Assembly: GCA_030039005.1 (NCBI GenBank)
Contig: JASHQT010000369.1
Coordinates: forward strand, 1-11,598
Reading direction: 5' to 3'
Origin: Bryobacteraceae bacterium
Lineage (GTDB): Bacteria; Acidobacteriota; Terriglobia; Bryobacterales; Bryobacteraceae
DNA length: 11,598 nucleotides
Shown: piece by piece, positions 1 to 5,920 of the stretch
Layout: each line of letters opens with the position of its first letter
How positions within the stretch are numbered: the first letter of the stretch is position 1
Position numbers and translations under genes: made by a program
The notes under the pieces: model-generated
The model's input: only the letters and a program-made list of their open reading frames with translations
The model's database searches: none
What the model was told of the DNA's origin: nothing

Positions 1-447
1 GTCACCGACGAGGCCGGTAAGCCGGTCAACATGGCCTCGGTCAGCTTTCGGCTTCCGGACCAGGGCGCCACGGGCACGTTCAGCTCGGGGCTGCGCACCG
101 AGCTGGTCACCACCGGCCCCGACGGCCGCGCTTCCGTTTGGGGCATGAAGTGGAACAACACCACGGGGCCGGTCCAGGTGCGCATCACCGCAGTGAAGGA
201 TCAGGCGCGCGCGGGGATCATCAGCACGCAGTACATCAGCGAGCACGCCGCGCTCACCGCGGGCGGACAAGGCGAATTCAAGGCCTCGCATGGCGGCCAC
301 AAATGGATTTGGTTCGCCGTGGCAGCGGCGGCGGCGGGCGGCGCCGCCTTTGCGCTCCTGCGTTCGCGGTCGTCATCGAACTCCACCACTACGGCCGATA
401 GCGGGATCAGCATTGGCGCACCCACCGTGATTGTGAGCCAGCCGTGA
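1..447 (+). CDS. Ig-like, C-terminally membrane-anchored surface protein (5' partial)
   Basis: The frame is open from base 1, so the true start lies upstream and only the last 148 residues are visible. Residues 1-80 read like a bacterial Ig-like or carboxypeptidase-regulatory-like beta-sandwich: a VTDEAGKPV opening, a GTFSSG turn, then TTGPDGRASV and VQVRITAVKDQARA strands. A Gly/His-rich linker leads to one hydrophobic segment at residues 102-120 (WIWFAV, an alanine run, GGAAFALL). Arg-Ser-Arg and a Ser/Thr-rich tail ending ISIGAPTVIVSQP follow. This suggests a protein held in the membrane by its C-terminal end, with the Ig-like part outside. I recall small acidobacterial proteins with the same plan and a similar tail, but their function is unknown. 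Its stop overlaps the next start as GTGA (444-447), indicating translational coupling. Any other N-terminal domain is outside the window. Confidence 0.75.
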   Translation, partial: VTDEAGKPVNMASVSFRLPDQGATGTFSSGLRTELVTTGPDGRASVWGMKWNNTTGPVQVRITAVKDQARAGIISTQYISEHAALTAGGQGEFKASHGGHKWIWFAVAAAAAGGAAFALLRSRSSSNSTTTADSGISIGAPTVIVSQP

Positions 448-1238
448 GGAAGATCTGCATCAGGGAGACGTGCATTCTGGCTTTTCTCGCGATGCCGGTC
501 GGGAGTTGGGCGCAATCGTCCATCGCTGCACCGCAACTGGGGTTCATGACGGACGGCGTGCGCGCATTACGGCCGGTGTACGGAGTCGCCGGCAGTTTTG
601 TGCTTGGACCGGCGGTCGCGGGAGGCGTTGCGGATGCGGGGTTTTCGGGATCGCTCGGGTTCCTCAAAACCGATTCATCTCTTGTCGCGTTCGATGCGCA
701 GGGCAAATCCCTCGGTTCCATCCAAGCGGCCGCGGGAGACGCACTATTCGCCTTTTCGCCCGTCGGAAGCGCGGCGCTCGCCTACTTGAGTACGGGCAAC
801 CGCCTGACGGAATGGAGCGGCGGGCAGTTCACGACGATTCCGCTCGATCTTGAATCTGCTGACGCTGTGATCGGAATCGCGTTTCCCAGCGCGGCGGAGG
901 TGCTCTTGATCGTCGAACGCGAGCGCGTACTTTGGGAGATGCACGTCTCGTTGAACGGCGCCGGAGCGCTGGCGCAAAAGGCGCTCCCCGGCATCCACGC
1001 TCCCGTTCTTCCGCTCGCCGCGGGCGGCTTGCTTTATACGGAGGATGGCGCGATCGTGATCCGCCGAGCGGACGGCTCGGAGGTACGTCTTCCCGCATCG
1101 TTTCCGGCGAAATTCTCCCTACAAATGATGAACGGGGATTGGGTGGAGCTCGCCGATCTCCAAAGTCCCGCGCGGTTCGCCATTCGTACCGCGACGGGCC
1201 GCGAGGCATTCTACTGGCTTCCGGAGCAATCGCGATGA
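444..1238 (+). CDS. Secreted protein of unknown function with propeller-like repeats
   Basis: This 264-residue protein probably starts at GTG 444, inside the stop of the preceding gene (GTGA). No Shine-Dalgarno is visible, which fits coupled translation. Residues 1-23 form a signal peptide (basic MRKICIR, hydrophobic core, SWA before Gln24), so the protein is exported. The mature part is built from repeated short beta-strand/turn units, such as SLVAFDAQGKSLGSI, NRLTEWSGGQFTTI and GAIVIRRADGSEVRL. These resemble blades of a WD40/YVTN-like beta-propeller, perhaps about six, over residues 28-262. I see no catalytic motif, no lipobox and no membrane segment after the signal. The stop overlaps the next start as ATGA (1235-1238), making it the middle gene of a tightly coupled trio. 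I do not recognise the family. The propeller assignment is inferred from strand pattern only. Confidence 0.72.
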   Translation: MRKICIRETCILAFLAMPVGSWAQSSIAAPQLGFMTDGVRALRPVYGVAGSFVLGPAVAGGVADAGFSGSLGFLKTDSSLVAFDAQGKSLGSIQAAAGDALFAFSPVGSAALAYLSTGNRLTEWSGGQFTTIPLDLESADAVIGIAFPSAAEVLLIVERERVLWEMHVSLNGAGALAQKALPGIHAPVLPLAAGGLLYTEDGAIVIRRADGSEVRLPASFPAKFSLQMMNGDWVELADLQSPARFAIRTATGREAFYWLPEQSR

Positions 1239-2632
1239 TCGGGCGCGCCCTCCTATTCATCGCGCTCGTGCCGCTCGCCGCGCTCGCCCAACTTCAGATT
1301 TCTGCAGTCAGCACTCCTTCGTGTGCCACTCCCATCGGCTCTGGGCTGACCCTAACGGCTGTGGGCTCTTCCTATTCGGTTGGCTCGACGACGTTGGGCA
1401 ATACGATTTCCACGCAATTTCAGGTGGAGAACACAGGAAGTCAGCCGGTCGGGATCGAGGTGTCGCTGGCGGGCGAAGGGTTCACGATCGGCGCTGGGGC
1501 CGCGGGGCTTTTAGGCCCTAGCCCCCAGGAGGAAACTTTCTGCGTGGATTTCACGCCCACCATCTTCGGCTCGTATTCGGCGATCCTGCAGGTCAACAAT
1601 ATCGACATCACTTTGACGGGAACTGCCGCCGCATCCGCTACGGTGACGGTTTCGGGCGCGACCACGCCGATCGCGGCCGGCTCGGCAGTGAACTTTGGCT
1701 CGGTGGTCATTGGCCAGACTCAAACACAAAGCTTCATATTGTCCAATTCATATGGTTCCCCTCTGACCGTCAATTCCGTCACGGTCTCCGGCGCCGGATT
1801 TAGCGGGCCTGCTGGCGCCTCTTTTCCGCTGCAGATCGGGCCGGGGCAACAGCAGACGTTTCAGGTGACGTTCGCGCCGGCGGCCGACAGGTCGTATCAG
1901 GGCACGCTCACAATCGACGGGCAGGTGTTTACACTACAAGGCCAGGGTCTCGACCCTCCGCTGCCCGGCGCCTCCATCGTCCTGGCTTCCACGCTCGGGG
2001 CAAGCGCGCAACAGAACAGCCTCAGCATCCCTCTCAGCTCCGCTTCCCGGATCAGCGGAAGCGGTACGCTCACCATGTCGTTTCAGTCGAGCGTTGCCGG
2101 CGTCAGCGATGACCCGACCATCGGATTCCTTTCGGGGGCGTTGCGCCAGGCGTCAGTGACCATCGTGCCGGGCACCTCCGTAGCCATGATCGACGGCCAG
2201 CAGAGTATCGCCTTTCAAACCGGAACCACGGCCGGAACCATCACGTTTACGCTCGCCTTGGAGACTGGTTCCAGCGAGGAGATCTCTTTGACCATCCCTC
2301 CGTCTTCCGTCATCCTCGACAGCGAGAGCGCTGTCCGCGAGCTCGGCTCCCTCCAAGTGTCGGTGTCCGGGTTTGACAACACTTACTCGGCGTCCGAACT
2401 GGCGTTCACTTTTTACGACCTCAACGATAACGAGCTGCCGCAAGGGGCGATCGACGTGAACGCCGCGAGCGATTTCCAGAACTATTTCGCCAGCGGACAA
2501 GCCGGGGGAGCATTCTCGCTTCTGGCCACATTCCAGGTCACGGGAAACACCAACGATATCGGATATGTCACCGTCCAGATCACCAACTCGCTCGGCGCGA
2601 CTACGGCGCAACAGATTCAAATCCTGAACTAA
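1235..2632 (+). CDS. Secreted choice-of-anchor-D (ASH-like) protein with unnamed C-terminal region
   Basis: I start this 465-residue protein at ATG 1235 although the frame is open from ATG 932. The 1235 start gives a clean signal peptide (MIGRALLF, hydrophobic core, ALA before Gln19), has GGAG at 1223-1226 eight bases upstream, and overlaps the upstream stop as ATGA. Residues 20-130 and about 140-240 are two Ig-like repeats of the choice-of-anchor-D/ASPM-SPD-2-Hydin kind. Each has a strand reading like F.VENTGSQPV or FILSNSYGSPL, an F.V.F.P stretch (TFCVDFTPTIFGSY, TFQVTFAPAADRSY) and a closing ITLTGTA or FTLQGQG strand. Residues 245-465 are a different, Ser/Thr-rich beta region containing DDPTIGF, FQTGTTAGTITFTL, SGFDNTYSASELAFTFYD and FQVTGNTNDIGYV. 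I can give it no named domain. No sorting signal or membrane anchor is seen. It probably works at the cell surface with the two upstream products. Confidence 0.85.
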   Translation: MIGRALLFIALVPLAALAQLQISAVSTPSCATPIGSGLTLTAVGSSYSVGSTTLGNTISTQFQVENTGSQPVGIEVSLAGEGFTIGAGAAGLLGPSPQEETFCVDFTPTIFGSYSAILQVNNIDITLTGTAAASATVTVSGATTPIAAGSAVNFGSVVIGQTQTQSFILSNSYGSPLTVNSVTVSGAGFSGPAGASFPLQIGPGQQQTFQVTFAPAADRSYQGTLTIDGQVFTLQGQGLDPPLPGASIVLASTLGASAQQNSLSIPLSSASRISGSGTLTMSFQSSVAGVSDDPTIGFLSGALRQASVTIVPGTSVAMIDGQQSIAFQTGTTAGTITFTLALETGSSEEISLTIPPSSVILDSESAVRELGSLQVSVSGFDNTYSASELAFTFYDLNDNELPQGAIDVNAASDFQNYFASGQAGGAFSLLATFQVTGNTNDIGYVTVQITNSLGATTAQQIQILN

Positions 2633-2644
2633 GCCTCCTGGCCA

Positions 2645-2664
2645 AGCTATGCTCGAAGCATGCT
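2645..2664 (+). promoter_or_regulatory. Hairpin enclosing the ligase start codon
   Basis: AGC (2645-2647) and ATGCT (2649-2653) pair with AGCAT (2657-2661) and GCT (2662-2664) around a CGA loop, with one bulged T at 2648. The eight pairs include the ligase ATG at 2660-2662. No Shine-Dalgarno precedes the ATG; the upstream sequence is CCTCC, the complement of one. The overlapping TATGCT at 2648-2653 could instead be a -10 box for a nearly leaderless transcript. Either reading is inference. Confidence 0.3.
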
Positions 2665-4189
2665 GTTCGCGAGCGTGGTGGAGACCTCGCGCCGCGTGGC
2701 CGAGACGCCCAAACGGCTGGAGAAAATCGATCTGCTGGCGCGGCTGATCGCGCAGCTTCGCGGCGAGGAGATCGAAATCGTCGTTCTGTATCTGGCGGGC
2801 CTGACGCGGCAGGGGCGCATCGGCATCGGCTACGCGGCTCTAGGCGATGCGCGGCATTCCCCAGCCTCGGATCCAGCGCTCGAGGTCCAGGACGTGGATG
2901 GCATCCTGGAACAGATCACCGCCACCAGCGGAGCCGGATCGCAGCGCCGCCGCGGCGAGCTTCTTGAAAAGTTGTTTGCGCGCGCCACCGCAGCCGAACA
3001 GGCATTTCTGGCGGGGTTAATCGCGGGCGAGCTGCGCCAGGGAGCGCTGGAAGGAATCATGGCCGAAGCGGTCGCGAAAGCCGCGCGATTGCCTGCCGGC
3101 CGTGTCCGGCGCGCGGCCATGCTGGCGGGCGACATCGCGAAAGTGGCGCGCGCGGCGATGGAGCGCGGCGAATCCGGCCTGGAACAATACGATGTCCAAT
3201 TGTTCCGGCCCGTTCAGCCCATGCTTGCGCAGTCAGCCGACGATATTCCGGAGGCGCTGGCCTGCGTCGGCGAAGCCGCGCTGGAATACAAGCTAGATGG
3301 CGCGCGCGTGCAGGTCCACAAATCGGGCGACGAAGTCCGCGTCTACTCGCGCAGCCTCAAGGACGTCACCCCGGCCGTGCCGGAGCTCGTCACGGTAGCC
3401 CGCGCGCTTCCGGCCCGGGACCTGATCCTGGACGGCGAAGCCATTAGCCTGCAGCCGGATGGCCGGCCGCAGCCGTTCCAAATCACCATGCGGCGCTTTG
3501 GGCGCAAGCTGGATGTGGAACGCACGCGCCAGGAGTTGCCGATCTCGCCGTTTTGGTTCGATTTGCTGTATTTCGACGGCGGCCCGCTGCTCGATGAGCC
3601 GCAAGCGCGGCGCTTTGCCGCACTATCCGGACTTTCGCGGGAGAATTTGATCCCGTCGCTGGTCACCGGCGACGCCCGGCACGCGGCTGAATTCCTGGAG
3701 CAGGCGATCGGGCGCGGGCACGAGGGCATCATGGCCAAATCCGTCGACGCGAAATACGCGGCCGGCTCGCGCGGGGCGAGTTGGGTTAAGGTGAAGCGCG
3801 CCCGCACGCTGGACTTGGTCATTCTGGCGGCTGAGTGGGGCAACGGGCGGCGCAAAGGCTGGCTCAGCAATCTGCACCTGGGCGCACGCGACACGCAAAA
3901 GGGCGGGTTCGCCATGCTAGGCAAAACCTTCAAGGGACTCACCGATGAGATGCTGGCCTGGCAGACCGGGCATCTGCTAGGCCTCGAAATCGGCCGCGAC
4001 AGTTACACGGTGTACGTGAAGCCGGAGCTCGTGGTGGAGATTGCTTTTAATGAGATCCAGATCAGCCCGCGGTATGCGAGCGGCCTGGCGTTGCGCTTCG
4101 CCCGCGTCAAGCGTTACCGGACGGACAAAGCCGCGGCCGAAGCCGATACCTTTGAGACCGTGCAACGGCTCGCGGGTCTATCGGCTTAG
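2660..4189 (+). CDS. lig: ATP-dependent DNA ligase (LigB/archaeal type)
   Basis: This 509-residue enzyme seals nicks in duplex DNA through a covalent ligase-AMP. Residues 1 to about 185 form the helical DNA-binding domain (MLFASVVETSRRVAET, then GELRQGALEGIMAEAVA). The adenylation domain follows with all nucleotidyltransferase motifs in order: motif I EYKLDGAR with adenylated Lys211, motif III LILDGEAI, motif IIIa FWFDLLYFDG, motif IV EGIMAKS and motif V WVKVKR. The C-terminal OB fold contains GNGRRKGWLSNLHLGARD, GKTFKGLTDEML, VVEIAFNEIQ and ALRFARVKRYR. As I recall it, length and order match mycobacterial LigB (about 507 residues) and archaeal Lig closely, including the N-terminus, which supports this start. 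No Ku or LigD partner is near, so a non-homologous end-joining role is not indicated. It is more likely an accessory repair ligase beside an NAD-dependent LigA elsewhere. It begins 28 bp after the surface operon and is convergent with the next gene. Confidence 0.96.
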   Translation: MLFASVVETSRRVAETPKRLEKIDLLARLIAQLRGEEIEIVVLYLAGLTRQGRIGIGYAALGDARHSPASDPALEVQDVDGILEQITATSGAGSQRRRGELLEKLFARATAAEQAFLAGLIAGELRQGALEGIMAEAVAKAARLPAGRVRRAAMLAGDIAKVARAAMERGESGLEQYDVQLFRPVQPMLAQSADDIPEALACVGEAALEYKLDGARVQVHKSGDEVRVYSRSLKDVTPAVPELVTVARALPARDLILDGEAISLQPDGRPQPFQITMRRFGRKLDVERTRQELPISPFWFDLLYFDGGPLLDEPQARRFAALSGLSRENLIPSLVTGDARHAAEFLEQAIGRGHEGIMAKSVDAKYAAGSRGASWVKVKRARTLDLVILAAEWGNGRRKGWLSNLHLGARDTQKGGFAMLGKTFKGLTDEMLAWQTGHLLGLEIGRDSYTVYVKPELVVEIAFNEIQISPRYASGLALRFARVKRYRTDKAAAEADTFETVQRLAGLSA

Positions 4190-4207
4190 CGCGCGGGTCG
4201 GCCCACA

Positions 4208-4236
4208 GGGTGCCCCTCCGAGGGCTAGCGGCACCC
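4208..4236. terminator. Possible hairpin terminator between convergent genes
   Basis: GGGTGCC (4208-4214) and GGCACCC (4230-4236) form a 7-bp GC-rich stem. The loop holds a smaller CCCT/AGGG stem (4214-4217 with 4221-4224; base 4214 cannot be in both stems at once). It sits in the 53-bp gap between the ligase stop and the stop of the minus-strand gene, where a two-way terminator is expected. No T-run follows on either strand, so classical intrinsic termination is unproven. Confidence 0.35.
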
Positions 4237-4242
4237 CGGGGC

Positions 4243-5775
4243 CTATCGGGAATGGATCGCCATCGTCGCGCTACCGGTGCTCGATCCGGGCATGGCCACG
4301 GTGATCGGAACCGAGTCGCCTTCGGTGACGCCCGTGGGAACTTGAAAGTCGATCTGGTAAAGTCCCGCGAATCCGGGAGCGATACCGGAGAAAAGCACGT
4401 TTGCCGGCGTACCGCCGATTTGGACCGTCGGCGTGGCGATGGTCTCATATAAAGTGCTGCCGTCGGCAGGCGCGGCCGTGCCGGTGGCGAGCGGCGTACC
4501 GCTCGCGTTGCCGTTGGGAGTGGCTTCGCCAAGACCGGTAACGTACAGCACCACGTAATCGCCCGGCGCGGCGGGCTGCCCGCAGTTAGAGATCGCCGGT
4601 GCGCTGGAAACCGTGCAGTTCTGCGCCAGTCCCAGCGCCATCGCGGCGCTGGTCGGCACCACCAGCCAGGTGGTGTTGGCGAACTGCGCGGCAGCGATGT
4701 CGGCCGTGGCATTCGCGGGGTCATTAACCAGGAAGATTCCCGGGACCGCGGAATCCATGATGAGCGGGAAATTCGGGCTCGTGCCGCTGGGCGTGGTGAG
4801 CTGCACCTGCACGGTTCCCGTCGACGGCAGCTCCGTCGGCACGATGACGTTGAGCTGATTGGACGCGGTAACTAAGGCGAAGATTGGCGCGGCGATTCCG
4901 TTGAAGCTCACCGAAACTCCTTGAGCAGTGGTCGTCGTGTAGCCGGTCGTGGTTTCATCCTTGGACCCCATGCCATTGGCGTAAATGGTGACAATTTCCT
5001 CCGGCGTCGCCGTACCGGTGCTGAGGAACGACCCGCCGTTGACGATCGCCGAAATCCCAAACACCGGCAGGTTTACGGGCTGGCTCTCTTCGCCGCCGAT
5101 GCTAATCACGACGGGGACGGTTCCTTGCACGCCTTCCGGCACGATGAAATTTATCTGGTACAACCCGGCATAGGACGATAATGTGGAGGAAAGCACCTTG
5201 CCTGCAACACCGCCGACCGTGATGGTCGGAGTGTTGGCGGTCGGGATGGGCGTTCCCGAGGGGGCTTGTCCGGCGGCGACCGCGGGATTAGTGGGACCCA
5301 GGCCTGTCGGATAGACCGTCAATGTTTGTCCCGGCGTTGCCAGATTGCTATTGCTGATGTACTTTCCTTGCGTATCCAGAAAGCCGCCAATGCCGCCCAA
5401 CTGCGGGTACACGGCGAGCGTTGGCGCTTCGGTCTGAAGGGTGATGCTGAAGGGCGCGGACGCACTCCCGCCCACGGTCACCACGACGTTCGCCGAACCG
5501 GCCGGTAGGTTGTACGGTAACTGTAGGTTGATCTGCGTGGGTATGACTTCGCCGGCGCCTTGCAGGATGTAAGCGCTTTGACCGCCGACCGTGACGGTCA
5601 CCGCGGAAGCGGAGGATCCGAAGCCGGTTCCATAGATGGTGGCGAGAATCCCAGGGCACAGCGGCGCGCTCTGGGTCTGGGTGGGGGACTCGGTGTTGAT
5701 GACACTCTGAATCGTAGGCGCTTGTGCCAGCAAGCCGATCGCAGTGGCGAAAAACGGGAGTAATAACCTAGTCAT
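4243..5775 (-). CDS. Secreted protein with duplicated TIGR03437-type domain
   Basis: This 510-residue protein has a signal peptide (MTRLLLPFFATAIGLLA before Gln18) and two similar halves. Half one (about 21-238) and half two (about 239-508) each begin with a V(I)N opening (TIQSVINTES, ISAIVNGGSF). Each then has a TIYGTGFGS or TIYANGMGS strand, an ...QINLQLP or NQLNVIVP strand, PGQTLTVYPTGLGPTNP or PGDYVVLYVTGLGEATP, a V.(I)GG..A.VL strand, and GLYQINFIVPEG (204-215) or GLYQIDFQVPTG (471-482). This order matches the TIGR03437 'Solibacter C-terminal' domain, usually found once at the end of large secreted acidobacterial proteins. Here almost the whole mature protein is two copies with no enzymatic or propeller partner. 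The fold is probably IPT/TIG-like, and its function is unknown. GAAGG on the minus strand (5786-5782) lies six bases before the ATG. The gene diverges from the TPR regulator at 5921, which might control it. Confidence 0.88.
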   Translation of the reverse strand: MTRLLLPFFATAIGLLAQAPTIQSVINTESPTQTQSAPLCPGILATIYGTGFGSSASAVTVTVGGQSAYILQGAGEVIPTQINLQLPYNLPAGSANVVVTVGGSASAPFSITLQTEAPTLAVYPQLGGIGGFLDTQGKYISNSNLATPGQTLTVYPTGLGPTNPAVAAGQAPSGTPIPTANTPTITVGGVAGKVLSSTLSSYAGLYQINFIVPEGVQGTVPVVISIGGEESQPVNLPVFGISAIVNGGSFLSTGTATPEEIVTIYANGMGSKDETTTGYTTTTAQGVSVSFNGIAAPIFALVTASNQLNVIVPTELPSTGTVQVQLTTPSGTSPNFPLIMDSAVPGIFLVNDPANATADIAAAQFANTTWLVVPTSAAMALGLAQNCTVSSAPAISNCGQPAAPGDYVVLYVTGLGEATPNGNASGTPLATGTAAPADGSTLYETIATPTVQIGGTPANVLFSGIAPGFAGLYQIDFQVPTGVTEGDSVPITVAMPGSSTGSATMAIHSR

Positions 5776-5785
5776 GGTACGCCTT

Positions 5786-5798
5786 CGCTCCAGGAGCG
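5786..5798. promoter_or_regulatory. 13-bp perfect palindrome in divergent promoter region
   Basis: CGCTCC and GGAGCG flank a single central A. The site lies in the 145-bp region between two divergently transcribed genes. It starts 11 bp upstream of the minus-strand ATG (touching its Shine-Dalgarno) and ends 14 bp before a plus-strand TATAAT. It could be an operator or a short leader hairpin for the minus-strand gene. The regulator, if any, is not identified. Confidence 0.35.
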
Positions 5799-5812
5799 CA
5801 GCAGTTGTAAGC

Positions 5813-5818
5813 TATAAT
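5813..5818 (+). promoter_or_regulatory. Candidate -10 box (TATAAT) for the TPR regulator and thiD
   Basis: A perfect TATAAT lies about 108 bp upstream of the chosen GTG start at 5921. No convincing -35 element is found at 16-18 bp, so the promoter may be activator-dependent or a chance match. If real, it places the transcript start near 5825, which excludes the upstream ATG at 5744 as start codon. The rest of 5776-5920 shows no gene. Confidence 0.4.
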
Positions 5819-5920
5819 GGAAGTCTCAACGCAAAACAGGCAGGACTTTACGGTAGTGTACGCAACCTTGTCGTTTGCTATCACTCACTTACCAGGCGGC
5901 TTCAACCGGGGATTGATTCT

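Noticed and set aside
932..1234. An N-terminal extension of the choice-of-anchor-D protein from ATG 932.
   Set aside because: It would overlap the propeller-like gene by about 300 bp, is Arg-rich and low in complexity, and would bury the clear signal peptide that starts at 1235.
3343..3942. A 199-codon minus-strand frame inside the ligase gene.
   Set aside because: The composition is that of a high-GC antisense shadow, and the plus strand encodes intact catalytic ligase motifs there.
2660..4189. A role for the ligase in Ku/LigD end joining.
   Set aside because: No Ku, polymerase or phosphoesterase domain or gene is present in the window, and the enzyme is the LigB/archaeal type.
5744..5920. 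A longer start (ATG 5744) for the TPR regulator.
   Set aside because: It begins inside the divergent minus-strand gene and runs through a TATAAT box. The added residues match nothing in the family, and GTG 5921 has a ribosome site.
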